NCBI GenBank assembly: GCA_964550025.1
Contig: CAZJYI010000045.1
Span: forward strand, 1-64,000
Length of the DNA: 64,000 nt
Direction: 5' to 3'
From: CAZJYI01 sp964550025
GTDB lineage: Bacteria; Verrucomicrobiota; Kiritimatiellia; UBA8416; CAYOBW01
Both the position numbers and the translations under genes were made by a program. The notes under the pieces were generated by a model. It did no database searches, was not told where the DNA came from, and saw only the letters and a list, made by a program, of their open reading frames with translations. This document shows, one piece after another, positions 1 to 9,647 of the stretch. Positions within the stretch are counted from its first letter, which is position 1, and each line of letters begins with the position of its first letter.

Positions 1-239
1 GGGCTAGCCTGTCATATCAAGCAGTGGGGCGGAGCGCTTTCCGCCGACCTGCCGGCGTGGGGTCATCGACAGGTACCCGTAATCCTGAGGACACTCAGGG
101 CGAAGGCTGAAAGTCATGGAGACGCAGCACACGAACCGCGGTAAGGCCCGCCTACATGTCCCAAGGAGTCTATACGATTGACCGCTCGACTCGGGTATCC
201 GCAAGCTGATGAAGTAGACCCCGCGCTGCTGCGCCGTTG

Positions 240-998
240 TCAATCCCTGAATCCGACAACACGAAAGGCCGGCCCTGCTTTGACGGTGATCGCTATCTCC
301 TCATCGTCCTCTGCGATCATGATCCCGACGACGACCTTCTGTGGAGAGGAGTTCTTGACCTCGACGGCAGCGATCTTCACGTCCCGCTTGCCCTTCCGCT
401 CCACAACTCGGTCGTAGAGCATCTTCAGTTCCGGAAGCGCCTTGACCTCCATTTTCCCGTCGAAGGAAAACGGAACCGTCGACAGCGACAATGTGACAGC
501 CGTCTCTCCTCGCATCAGCGAGGTGAACCATGCCCTGGCGACTTCCCTGGCGCTCTTGTCGCGTTCGGCTCGTGCGTGATCCGACCCCGCGACGGCTGCC
601 GCTGCCAGCGGCTTGTCATGCCGGGGTTCACGATACAGCACTTTCGCGAAGTACTCAGTCTGCAATTCGATCCTGATCTCGAACGTGCGCCCCGACTGAT
701 GGGTTGCCGTCACCACTTCACCATCGCGAACGCTGACTCCGGTCTTGTTCTCTCCTTCGGGCAGACGGCCGGGAAACGACCAGACTCTGTCGTTTGTATC
801 CGGTTTGGAGAAATAGAGCCAACCCGTGCCTTTGCTCGCGGCAGACCATTCCATCAAGACCCCGTCAAGATCCAGATACTCGATCTGACCTGCGTTCATG
901 TCCGTCGCAATAGACTTCTGCCATTGCGAATGCTCTGCCTCTGCGGTTGCACACCGAGCCAGAATGCAGACGGTGGTGATCAATACGCGGTTTTTCAC
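240..998 (-). CDS. small exported protein of unknown function
   Basis: A 252-residue product. The first 20 or so residues (MKNRVLITTV..., ending near ATAEA) look like a Sec signal peptide, so it is probably exported. I chose the GTG at 998 because a strong GAGGAGGGA ribosome site lies just upstream. Residues from about 145 on (ARAWFTSLMRGETA, then VPFSFDGK) faintly recall NTF2/SnoaL-like folds of the kind found in short exported PVC proteins, but that is an impression only. It lies 260 bases downstream of the histidine kinase on the same strand. No catalytic motif was seen and no function is assigned. Confidence 0.6.
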   Translation of the reverse strand: MKNRVLITTVCILARCATAEAEHSQWQKSIATDMNAGQIEYLDLDGVLMEWSAASKGTGWLYFSKPDTNDRVWSFPGRLPEGENKTGVSVRDGEVVTATHQSGRTFEIRIELQTEYFAKVLYREPRHDKPLAAAAVAGSDHARAERDKSAREVARAWFTSLMRGETAVTLSLSTVPFSFDGKMEVKALPELKMLYDRVVERKGKRDVKIAAVEVKNSSPQKVVVGIMIAEDDEEIAITVKAGPAFRVVGFRD

Positions 999-1257
999 AT
1001 TCCCTCCTCAACCTGGCTTTCGGTTGACAGTAGCGGGCGACGGTAGCGGCGCACTCTTGACACGTTGTCCGGTGCGTTGCCCAATCCCGCATCATACCCC
1101 ATGATGTGGCGGTTCGCCGCTTCCAGAGAGATCACCGTGTCGGGGATGCCTCTTTCACTTCCTTCTCTTTCGTACAGCATTACCCGCCTTTCGGCCAATA
1201 GGTATCGGGAATACACATGGGCCGCCCCGCACCTCAAAGGGCTTCTACGGCCATACG

Positions 1258-3118
1258 TTATTGCTCATTCCCCTTTTCGGTCTGTTTCACGGGAAGGCTA
1301 ACGATGAACCTCGAGCCTTTTCCGGTCTCGCTCTTCACGGTGATCGTCCCACCGTGCCGTTCGACAATTCGATGGCAGACGGCCAGTCCTATACCGGAGC
1401 CGCTGTACTCGTGCCGTAGATGCAGCCGTTGAAACACACCGAAAATGCGTTCTGTGTGTTTTTCGTCAAAGCCGATGCCGTTGTCTTCCACGACAATGCG
1501 TAAGCACGGTGCGGTCGATACCGCTGTTTCCCCGGCATGGGAACAGGGAGACTCCGCATAGACCTTCACGTGCGGGCTCTCTCCCGCTCTATGGAACTTG
1601 AGCGCGTTCCCGATCAGGTTCTGCATAAGTTGGCGCATCTGGGTGGGATCCGCCTCGACTGTGGGCAGCTCCGCAACGTCTACCGTCGCATTCGTCTCGT
1701 GAATGCGTGTTTCCAGGTCAGAGAGAACACCGCCCACGGTTTCGTTCATTTCAACGGGAACGACCGTTCTTCCCCTGGTCGCAACCCGTGAATACAACAG
1801 GAGGTCGCTGATGAGGTCCCGCATGCGGTGTGTCGCGCTCAACATCCTCTGCACGTAGTCATGGCCTTTGCCCCCCAGTTTGTCCGCGCATTCCTCTTCG
1901 AGAAGGGAGCCGAAGGCAATGACTTTGCGCAACGGTTCCTGAAGATCGTGCGATACCGCGTACGCGAACTGTTCCAGGTCTTGATTGGACCGCTCCAGTT
2001 CCTCGTGCGAATCGCGAATGCGAGAGATCATCGCATTGAAGGTCAGTGCCAGTCGGCCCACCTCGTCGCGTGTCATGACCGGTGCCTGCGTCTGGAGGTC
2101 GCCGTCGGCGACGCGCTCCGCAGTCCGGCTCAGGGCCAGAATCGGGCGGGTGATCTTCATGGCTATCGCGAAGGTGAGGACGATCACGATGAAAATGCCG
2201 CTCGTCGCGATCCAGACCTCGTAGAAGACGTCCTGTCGCAGGGGAGCCAACAGTTCTTCAAGGTCGCACTTGACCACCATACCCCAACCCCATTCAGACG
2301 AGAGGCGGATGTGCCGGTAGGCGGCAAGGACCGGTTCGCCCCGGTAATCTTCGCTCTCGATGATCCCTTCCTCACCGCGGGCGGCAAACACGGCGGGTGG
2401 GACCTCGATGCAGTAACGAAGGGGTGTGGCCTCTTCTCCACCCGGGAGCCGGTGCTTCAGTGAGGTGAGAATCCTCGTGCCTTCGTTGACCAGAAGGCCC
2501 TCGCCTCTCTCGCCCAAGCCTTCGCCCACGTGAAGCATGGGTCTGATGACCTCTTCGGCGTTGATTTCCATCACCAAGACGGCAAGAACGTCGTCATGTG
2601 GGCCAACAATGACATTACTCACGGTGAGAACGGGCCACTGGCCCTGTGGGTCCATTTCGATGTCACTCACGCAGATGCTGCGCGACCACAGAGCATCGAC
2701 GAAATGAGAACGCTTCGAAATCGCGGCTCCCACGTCGGTCTCGTCGGTAGAGACCAGGATCGTGCCCGTGGCAGCATCGGCGATACGAATCCTGCTTCGC
2801 GAGGGCGATGGTGGGAGTCGGCTCCCAGGCGGAGAAAGCATCGATCGCTCCTTCGGCCAGCGCGCTGGGCATTTCGGTGACATCGAGAGGGATCAGTCGG
2901 ACATCCTCTTCCCGCAGACCTGCGCTGGCAAGGGATTGCAGGAGGGCATAGTGGGCGTTCGATCCGAATGCGTAAGCGATCCGCTTAGCGCGCAATTCTT
3001 TCATCAACATCTCTTCTCGGGCGACGATGGAGCAGAATCCCTGTTGGGCAAGCGCTACGACGTGGACACCAAAATTGGCCGCCGCCGAAAGCGTCGGCAT
3101 GTCACCGCCGATGCCCAC
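1258..3118 (-). pseudogene. sensor histidine kinase joined to a partial NMT1/THI5-like domain, frameshifted
   Basis: Reading down the minus strand, 3118 to about 2795 encodes part of an NMT1/THI5-type periplasmic binding domain (GIGGDMPTLSAAANFG, then EEMLMKELRAKRIAYAFGSN, then DAFSAWEPTPTIALAKQ). Near 2790 the frame must change to continue into a sensor region that resembles the distal part of a dCACHE domain (RIADAATGTILVSTDETD), a transmembrane helix (IFIVIVLTFAIAM), HAMP, HisKA with the phospho-accepting His in AVSHDLQEPLR, and HATPase_c with N (QNLIGNALKFH) and G (DNGIGFDE, GSGIGLAVC) boxes. The kinase half is complete to its stop. The ATG at 2883 that opens the kinase frame reads the wrong frame of the NMT1 region, so it is not a credible start. 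No binding-domain N-terminus or first membrane helix is present. It is either a decayed mosaic gene or an assembly join. Confidence 0.7.
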
Positions 3119-3412
3119 TTCGATGGCGAGGACGGCGGCCGTCCCGGCGCTCTGGCCGAGGATCATGAACACCGGCTCCATGCGAATGGAACCGTAAGCA
3201 ACGTGCGAGGAGGAAAGGCAGACCGGCACGAGCAGGTTGATGCACTCCTCCTTCTTCGGAACGATCGAACGATAGGAAACAGGATAGGGTCTCGGGCAGC
3301 CGTGTCCGAAACCGCCCTCGTTTCTCACCGTCGTATTCCCGTCCTCTTCCACAACGACGCGCTGGCAGAAATGCGAGTCCATCGGGTATGACGCCAGCCC
3401 GACGGAATCATT
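3119..3412 (-). pseudogene. C-terminal fragment of a FAD-dependent oxidoreductase
   Basis: About 98 codons match the last part of PF12831-type FAD oxidoreductases: DSVGLASYPMDSHFCQR, then PYPVSYRSIVPKKEECINLL, then SIRMEPVFMILGQSAGTAAV. The same block occurs in the intact oxidoreductase at 45010-48159 (GMMGQIVGTAAAL region), so the assignment is internally supported. No start, no Rossmann GxGxxG domain and no stop exist. The frame runs straight into the NMT1-like domain after the residues LAIE. On its upstream side it begins exactly where the neighbouring 259-residue gene ends. It is a gene fragment and cannot make a working enzyme. Confidence 0.75.
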
Positions 3413-4187
3413 CGCGGTCGCACTCGACCACGCGGCGTTCTCCCGGGTGCGCCTTCTCGTAGTACGAGAGTATGGGCCCTTCCGTGGGTTTGCTGGTCGC
3501 CTCCTGCTTCTCTCTGTGTCCGGCGACGAACGCATCGATGGCACTGACCAGGGGATCTTTGGCATGTTCCTTTCGGTAGGAATCTGATACCGCGCCGCGC
3601 ACCTCGACATGTGTCGGGACTTCCAGATTGCCGAGATCGATCGCGCTATTCCCAACGAATAGGGTCAAGGTGGGCGGGAGAGCCTTCGGGCATTCGGTGT
3701 AGCGGAGAACACCGAACTTGCGAACGCCGGGTTCCATCTCCGGCAAACGCAGATACCATGCATCAATGATCTTCTGGCTGCCTATGGCAAATACGGCGGC
3801 AGTCCCGTTTCCCTTTGGCAGCACCGTCGTGAAGCCCAATGCGCCGGGCTCCTTGCCGGGGTCGAGAGTGATTCGCACGCAGTCACAACGGATCGTCGCA
3901 AGCTTCTGGATGATCTTCTTCAGGTCATCGTGTTCGCGCAGCTTGAACTCATAGTGATTGACATCGTTTGGCCATTCCGAGAACCAAGGGTTCCACCCGT
4001 TCGATCGTAGCGGATCGTTGACCAGATCCAGCACCCCGGCGGGCCACCCGTAGGTCTCGACGGCGGCCTTGGGTACAGGCCGTCCTTCGGTCGCGACCTG
4101 GCTGGTGGACGACATAGCGAACACGCACTGGCTCAGGGCGAGCAACGCGCATAGCGCGGAGGGAATGGAGCGGCTGGCTGTTCTCAT
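3408..4187 (-). CDS. exported protein of unknown function
   Basis: A 259-residue product starting at the ATG at 4187, preceded by AAAGGAGA at good spacing. The longer frame to 4244 adds 19 residues without a ribosome site. Residues 1-24 (MRTASRSIPSALCALLALSQ...) form a signal peptide. The mature part has a beta-rich look, with FKLREHDDLKKIIQKLATI and GFTTVLPKGNGTAAVFAIG segments, but no family was recognised. The stop overlaps the first codons of the FAD-oxidoreductase fragment, so its natural C-terminus may have been replaced when the fragments were joined. Confidence 0.55.
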   Translation of the reverse strand: MRTASRSIPSALCALLALSQCVFAMSSTSQVATEGRPVPKAAVETYGWPAGVLDLVNDPLRSNGWNPWFSEWPNDVNHYEFKLREHDDLKKIIQKLATIRCDCVRITLDPGKEPGALGFTTVLPKGNGTAAVFAIGSQKIIDAWYLRLPEMEPGVRKFGVLRYTECPKALPPTLTLFVGNSAIDLGNLEVPTHVEVRGAVSDSYRKEHAKDPLVSAIDAFVAGHREKQEATSKPTEGPILSYYEKAHPGERRVVECDRE

Positions 4188-4316
4188 CGTTGTGTCTCCT
4201 TTCCAGTGAAGACGCTTCCCCATGCCACTTTCTTCAGGGTGCATTCGGCTTTCAAGGCGGCCAACGTCACCCGTCTGGCGAATCGGTAGACCTTCGGCGA
4301 GGCGTCAGGAGTTGTT

Positions 4317-4766
4317 CTATTGACGCGCAACGACCTCTTCCACGGATTCACCGGTTGCCTCTTCGACCTGCGTCATGAACCGTCTTGCAGCCTGCCGGGC
4401 GCGGTCAAGCCGGCTCAAGAAGAAAGCGTTGCCGGCGTTGCGATCACGCAAGGACGAGAACCTGCAGTCCAGAGTGGTAGGCTTGTCATACTCAATCAGA
4501 TAATCAACGAGGGCCACGAGCTTCTCCTCGATACTGCGTGGCACGAAGTCCCGGGCGGGCAGGCCCAATTGCGAGGCCTCCGAGGCATAGAGACCGAAGA
4601 GGATGTGTGACGCACAGACGTAGGCTTCCCTCTCATGCTTCATCTTCGACAGGAGCTTGTAGCCCTCGACACCGTGTAGTAGCGGGTCGTGTGTACTGTA
4701 TCTCCCGATGTCATGAAGCAGAGCCGCGGACCAGAGAAAGGGGCGACTCCCGTCCGGACCTTCATC
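4317..4766 (-). pseudogene. HD-domain phosphohydrolase, 5'-truncated
   Basis: The open frame begins directly after an in-frame TAG at 4769-4767 and has no ATG, GTG or TTG before the catalytic core. Its first residues contain the HD signature LWSAALLHDIGRYSTHD, followed by a helix-rich stretch (SHILFGLYASEASQLGLP, YLIEYDKPTTLDCRF). HD proteins are metal-dependent phosphohydrolases. Here the N-terminal His-bearing helix that completes the metal site is missing. The ATG at 4643 would give a 108-residue product that starts after the HD motif, so it would not be an enzyme. It belongs to the cluster of broken genes between 1258 and 4766. Confidence 0.65.
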
Positions 4767-4946
4767 CTACCGTCCACGTGTTGTCCGGGAGGGACGCGCG
4801 GTTGAAGGAGTCACGTGCCGTCCGCATTCCTTGACCCAGGGCCAAGGCTCTCCTACGCTCTCTTCCGGATCAGGGGCATCTTCAGATCGGTCGAAGGTGA
4901 GTTGACGAGAAAGGGAATCCCCATCAGCCTTTGCAGGGAGAATGAC

Positions 4947-7928
4947 ATGAGGCGTCTTGCTGTAGTTTTCGTTCTGGGTGCCGTGCTCCGGGCAATGGTC
5001 CTGGGCGCCGCGGAGCCGGCCAGGATCATAGAGGAGAGCGGCATCACGCGAGGACTCGTGGTTCATGTCGGTCTGGGGAATGACAGTCTGGCGATGGACT
5101 TCGCGCGACGCGGAGGTTTCTTGATCTGCGGACTGACCACGGATCCAGGCGCGTTGAGGGATATGCGCGCGTCCATCCTGAAAGAGGGCGCGGCAGAGCA
5201 CACGCACGTGCAGCTCGTAACCGGGTACCGGCGGTTGCCGTTTGCGGATCATCTGGTCAACCTGTTGATCGTCGATCTCGATGCCCTTGCCGGCGAAGCA
5301 CCGAGCCTGGACGAGATCGAGCGCGTGCTTGCGCCACGGCCCCTGGGCGCCGCCTGGATAAAGAGGGACGGCAAGTGGAGGTCCCACTCCAAGCCGCGGA
5401 CAGCGGCGATGGGCGAGTGGCGGCACCACCGCATGGACCCCAACGGCAACATGGCGACCGACGATCGCGGGCCCGTTCCCTCCGGAGTCCAGTGGTTGGC
5501 AGGACCATTCTTCGTACGTTGCGGCCGCAAGAGTAGTACGCAGGCCCTGGTAACGGCAGATGGACGCAACATCTATCTCACACAGAACGAGCACGATGTT
5601 CCAGAGGACCCCTACTTCCTGATCGCACGGGACGGCTATAACGGTCTGCCGATCTGGCAGAGGCCCTGGAATGGACCGAACAGGGGAGGCAGCGGGGAGA
5701 CGAGCTTTGCCGTCGTGGCCACGCCGGAATTCATCTTTGGTGTGGACGACGGTCGCCCCGTGGCCGTGGACGCTCGGACAGGGGAGCTCGTGCGAACCTA
5801 CTCAAGCACCGGCACCAGGCAGATCGCCGTCCTCGGGGACACCCTGGTCGCCCACACCGACACCGGTGTAAGCGTATTTGCCATTGACCGCGAGACTCCT
5901 CGATGGCAGACGCACCTGGCTCCAGGCAACCAGAAGAAGAACAAGAAACTCCGTTGGCGCGCGCCCCGGAGTATCCTCGCCTTCGGCGCCAGCAGGATCT
6001 ACCTCCTCGACAACCCGGGACAGCAGCTGCACTGCCTCGACCTGGAGCATGGCAAAGAGCATTGGCGGGTGATGCTTGCGGACTCAGCGACGTATCGAAC
6101 CGTGAACTTCGCAGACGACCGTGTGATCGGCATCGCGCAGACGAAGAAACTGGAGGTCTATTCCGGCAAGGACGGTACGCTGCTCTGGAGCAGGGAGGGC
6201 GATTATACTCCGCGCTTCGGGAACCTGCAGCAAAACGGCCACTACCTGACCGGCGAAGGCGTCTGGGTACGCACCCGCCGCTATGACTGGGAAATCGTAT
6301 CGCCGCAAAATGGCGAACGCATTCGCATGTTCGAGACAGGCATGGGAGGCAAGAACGGGTGCCAGGGCGCGATTCTGTCCGGATCGCATCTGGTCGCGTC
6401 GCGGGCGAGTACCTTCTTCGAGATCAAGAGCGGAGAGAAACGCAGTTTCACCTTCTCCCGCGGCGGTTGCGGCGTCGGCTTCATCCCCGCCAATGGCTTG
6501 CACTACACCATCCCGCACGCCTGTGCCTGTTTCAGCAAAGCGATCCGCGGTTCGATGGGACTTCGAGGCGGCCACGTCATACCCGACCCCGCATACCGTA
6601 CCGACCTGGTCTCGGGTCAAGCTTCGCGCAAGATCGCCGCGGGACAGGATGCGCCCTGGTCGACGTTCTGCGCGAGCGCGGCAAGAAACAGTTTCTCCGG
6701 AACCGAGCTGCCCAACAGAATGCGCCTGATCTGGAAGAAACAGTTGGCCCGGGTGGATGGCCGGTTTGTTGCGAGCGAGTGGGCCCTTCGGACGGGCGCG
6801 CCCGTGACGCAGGCGGTCATGGATCGTGAACGTGTGTACGTGGGGCTGGTGAACACGCACCAGCTCGTTGCTCTCGATGCAGCCAGCGGTGAAACGCGCT
6901 GGAGCTATACAGCCGAAGGACGCGTATCGGCGCCTCCGACGATTCACAAGGGTCTTTGCCTATTCGGAGACCATGCCGGGTTCGTACACTGTGTGCATGC
7001 CGACGACGGCACGCTGCGCTGGCGGCTGCGCGCCGCACGAAACGAGGAACTGATCGTAGCGTACGGGCAGTTGGAATCGCCTTGGCCCGTGCAAGGGGGC
7101 GTGCTGGTCGACAAGGGGGTAGCCGTGTTTCTCAGCGGTCGAGCCGACGGTGCCGACGGTGGGGTCACGGCCTTTGGCGTCGACCCGCTCACAGGAGAAG
7201 AGATCTGGCGAAGACCGGTTGCAGCCAAGGTCGGGACAGCGGGTGTGCTTACCAGGGGCGACAGGGGTGTTTGCGCGATGGGCGTGGTGCTCAACCCCGC
7301 CGACGGCCAGGAGCCCACGGACGGCAAAGGCGTGTTGGGAGCCGTACGCCCGAATATCGCCGGCCTGCAGGACGCCTCGTGGACGCGTCTGGTTCTGGCG
7401 CGGCGCAAGAACATCTCCACCCGGTTCTTCACCGGTGGCAAGCTCGAGATCCGCGGACACCTGGTGGCCGTCGGCAACCAGGGCGATACGACTCTGGCAG
7501 TATATACGGGTGGCGACGGGTCGGTGGCGGCGAACGGTGCGTTCAAATGGAATCGCACATGCGAGGATCTCGGCTTCCAACCGGAAAGCCTGGTGATGGT
7601 CAAGGGCAAGGTCGTCGCGTCGGGCACAGAGGGCGGGGCAGGCCGGGCCGCTGTACTTTCTGCCCGTGACGGTTCCGAGTTGTGGACCTGCGACCTCCCC
7701 GCGCCGCCGATCCACCAGGGATTGGCGGCAGGAAACGGGCGGCTTTATGTCAGCTGCGCAGACGGCACGCTCCACTGCTACGGCAACACGGCTACACGTG
7801 GTGAACCACACGCCTCGGCGCAGAAACGGCTTGGCTCCACCGACTGCCGCTGCAGCCCCCTCGCCACCTGCCCCCTGTGCGCCCGAGTGTTCTCCAGTCA
7901 TAGACGGGGCGCGGCCTCACCCTTGTAG
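4947..7928 (+). CDS. exported methyltransferase-like / PQQ-type beta-propeller fusion
   Basis: A 993-residue product from the ATG at 4947, which follows GCAGGGAG at ideal spacing. The longer frame from 4815 is not needed. Residues 1-23 (MRRLAVVFVLGAVLRAMVLG) are a signal peptide. Residues 30-130 resemble a class I SAM-methyltransferase fold (VVHVGLGNDSLAMDFARRGG as motif I, then NLLIVDLDALAG), although export makes SAM use doubtful. The rest is a long PQQ-like WD propeller with repeated blades such as GRPVAVDARTGELVRTYS and HLVALDAASGETRW-like units. This fusion is a known uncharacterised PVC family. The last 40 residues (from HCYGNTATRG) are low-complexity and Cys-rich and may be a worn C-terminus. 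It is convergent with the esterase gene at 7950. Confidence 0.75.
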   Translation: MRRLAVVFVLGAVLRAMVLGAAEPARIIEESGITRGLVVHVGLGNDSLAMDFARRGGFLICGLTTDPGALRDMRASILKEGAAEHTHVQLVTGYRRLPFADHLVNLLIVDLDALAGEAPSLDEIERVLAPRPLGAAWIKRDGKWRSHSKPRTAAMGEWRHHRMDPNGNMATDDRGPVPSGVQWLAGPFFVRCGRKSSTQALVTADGRNIYLTQNEHDVPEDPYFLIARDGYNGLPIWQRPWNGPNRGGSGETSFAVVATPEFIFGVDDGRPVAVDARTGELVRTYSSTGTRQIAVLGDTLVAHTDTGVSVFAIDRETPRWQTHLAPGNQKKNKKLRWRAPRSILAFGASRIYLLDNPGQQLHCLDLEHGKEHWRVMLADSATYRTVNFADDRVIGIAQTKKLEVYSGKDGTLLWSREGDYTPRFGNLQQNGHYLTGEGVWVRTRRYDWEIVSPQNGERIRMFETGMGGKNGCQGAILSGSHLVASRASTFFEIKSGEKRSFTFSRGGCGVGFIPANGLHYTIPHACACFSKAIRGSMGLRGGHVIPDPAYRTDLVSGQASRKIAAGQDAPWSTFCASAARNSFSGTELPNRMRLIWKKQLARVDGRFVASEWALRTGAPVTQAVMDRERVYVGLVNTHQLVALDAASGETRWSYTAEGRVSAPPTIHKGLCLFGDHAGFVHCVHADDGTLRWRLRAARNEELIVAYGQLESPWPVQGGVLVDKGVAVFLSGRADGADGGVTAFGVDPLTGEEIWRRPVAAKVGTAGVLTRGDRGVCAMGVVLNPADGQEPTDGKGVLGAVRPNIAGLQDASWTRLVLARRKNISTRFFTGGKLEIRGHLVAVGNQGDTTLAVYTGGDGSVAANGAFKWNRTCEDLGFQPESLVMVKGKVVASGTEGGAGRAAVLSARDGSELWTCDLPAPPIHQGLAAGNGRLYVSCADGTLHCYGNTATRGEPHASAQKRLGSTDCRCSPLATCPLCARVFSSHRRGAASPL

Positions 7929-7949
7929 GCTGCATCGCCCCAGTACGTC

Positions 7950-9440
7950 CTAGGGGTGCCATGCTTCTGGTACTTGACCGTAGCCGTTCGTGCTGAAGGG
8001 CCCGACCGGAAGGCCGTCCCTGCCGTAGAGCAAAGGCCCGATGGGGTGGTTGGTGTACGCGTAGCGCACGGCAACCGGCTCTCTCACACCGTTGCAGGAG
8101 ACAACCAACTCTGCCCCCTCAATCCTCCCGTCAGCCCAGTGCCAGGTGCCGGCCTTGTCCAGGATCGACAACCACCGCAGTCTGGCATCCGCCATTTCCT
8201 TCGGAGGGAGGAATCCTTCCTTCACCGCAATCATCAGGCCGCTCTGCGCATTGGTGAACGAGATGCGCACACTGGCGCCCTCGATCTTGTGGCTCCTGTA
8301 GAGCGGACTGGTGGCCAGGTCCGCAAACCCGTAGTCGTTGTGCAAAGCCAGCCGGGCCAGGCGAATGCCGGTGTCGTACTTGTTGGGAGGATGCTCGCGC
8401 ACATCGCCGATGTCGATGGTTACCGCCATGCCGGTGTTCTTGATGGCAAGGGCGTCAACGTAGGCCTGCCGGATCTCGGCGCGGCCGTCCCCCATCCCGG
8501 GGGCGTCGGCGGGCGATGTGCCGATCCCCGGCAGTTGCACGAAGTACACGGGAAAGTCACCTTGCTGCCACGCTTCCCGCCAATCAAGAACCAGGGAGCG
8601 CAGTTTGGGAGAATAGTCGCGACCATCTCTCGCGTTGCTCTCTCCCTGGTACCACACGACGCCGCGCAGACCGTAGCCGATGAGCGGCTCAATCCTCTCA
8701 TGGTAGTGCTTGCCGGGGCCGTATGGCTCCCGTCCAATCCACGGTTCGATCTTTGAACCTCCCACGGCTGCATTGATGATCCCGATCGGAACCAGGATGT
8801 CACGCTGCACCCGACGGGCGAAGAAAAAGCAGACCTTCTTGAACCAAACCGCCGTTTCAGGAGAACAGACCAGCCATTCGCGCTTCGGAGAGACCAGTTG
8901 ACGCAGGGCCGGGTAGTTGGCTTTCCCAATCGAGTCAGGAGGAAAGTGTTTCGGGCTCCCTGCCCTTCCCATCTTCCCGGCCATGTTGGATTGACCGGCG
9001 CAAAGCCAGACCTCGCCGACAAGCAGGTTCTGTATCTCCTTGACGGCCTTCGTGCCCGCCTTCTCGCAGACAACCGTCATCTTCTTGCCGTCGGGCGAGT
9101 CGTTGACCGACTTCAGTCTCGCGGCAGCTATCGGATCGAGCACGACCCGCCACCTGCCGTCCTGGCCGGCTACCGCCGTCTTTGCCTGCCCATCGAACCC
9201 GACCGTCACCTCGGCACCGGGCAGGGATGTCCCCCAAACCGGCAGCGGAATCCCCTGCTGAAGGACCGCGTTATCCTGGAACGGCAATCCACATCGCGCC
9301 TCGAGGGTGTTCGCCGGGAGCGACGGGTCGGCCGCGAACCCGGTCGCCGCGCAGACGCTGAAGCCGACGCACATGAGTACCAGCACTCTGAGTCGCATCA
9401 TGGTTGTTCTCTTTGCAGCAAACACCAAGATCCGGTTCAT
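7950..9440 (-). CDS. sialate O-acetylesterase-like SGNH hydrolase, exported
   Basis: A 496-residue product. The ATG at 9440 has GGAGGAGG upstream; a second ATG at 9401 (MMRLRVLVLM) would also leave a full signal peptide (ending CAATGFAA). The mature protein has the N-terminal beta domain of the family (FQDNAVLQQGIPLPVWG), the nucleophile block LCAGQSNMAGKMG, the motif VVWYQGESNA and the distal acid/base block DIGDVREHPPNKYDTG. It also carries the usual C-terminal sandwich (GLMIAVKEGFLPP, VRYAYTNHP). Members remove O-acetyl groups from sugars, and the real substrate here is unknown. It sits apart from the galactan locus, next to an FGE-fold gene. Confidence 0.85.
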   Translation of the reverse strand: MNRILVFAAKRTTMMRLRVLVLMCVGFSVCAATGFAADPSLPANTLEARCGLPFQDNAVLQQGIPLPVWGTSLPGAEVTVGFDGQAKTAVAGQDGRWRVVLDPIAAARLKSVNDSPDGKKMTVVCEKAGTKAVKEIQNLLVGEVWLCAGQSNMAGKMGRAGSPKHFPPDSIGKANYPALRQLVSPKREWLVCSPETAVWFKKVCFFFARRVQRDILVPIGIINAAVGGSKIEPWIGREPYGPGKHYHERIEPLIGYGLRGVVWYQGESNARDGRDYSPKLRSLVLDWREAWQQGDFPVYFVQLPGIGTSPADAPGMGDGRAEIRQAYVDALAIKNTGMAVTIDIGDVREHPPNKYDTGIRLARLALHNDYGFADLATSPLYRSHKIEGASVRISFTNAQSGLMIAVKEGFLPPKEMADARLRWLSILDKAGTWHWADGRIEGAELVVSCNGVREPVAVRYAYTNHPIGPLLYGRDGLPVGPFSTNGYGQVPEAWHP

Positions 9441-9567
9441 CGGCAGTCCTCCTCCAGTGCAACTCAAACGCCGCAACCATACACCTTCCGCGTGCCGCCT
9501 GACCACCCCCGGCATTTGTCACACCGAAACGAGTGTATGGAGACGTCGTGGACCTGAAAGAAGAGGG

Positions 9568-9636
9568 ACGACGAAGTAGCACGATTAAGTAACACGACCA
9601 AGTAGGGGGCTCTCTCATACTTCGTCGTGCTACCTA
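9568..9636. repeat. degenerate 13-bp tandem and inverted repeat
   Basis: Units of the type AGTAGCACGATTA and AGTAACACGACCA stand head to tail (about 9574-9604). An imperfect inverted copy (ACTTCGTCGTGCTACC) follows at about 9619-9634. It lies in the gap between two minus-strand genes, so it could act as a weak transcript end or be a dispersed repeat. Confidence 0.5.
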
Positions 9637-9647
9637 GTCGAGCTGCT

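Noticed and set aside
1..239. ORFs at the left edge
   Set aside because: Both strands give short products with no features; nothing assigned.
995..1237. Small minus-strand ORF of 80 residues between the kinase and the 252-residue gene
   Set aside because: Its end is the ribosome site of the next gene and it has no recognisable features; probably non-coding.
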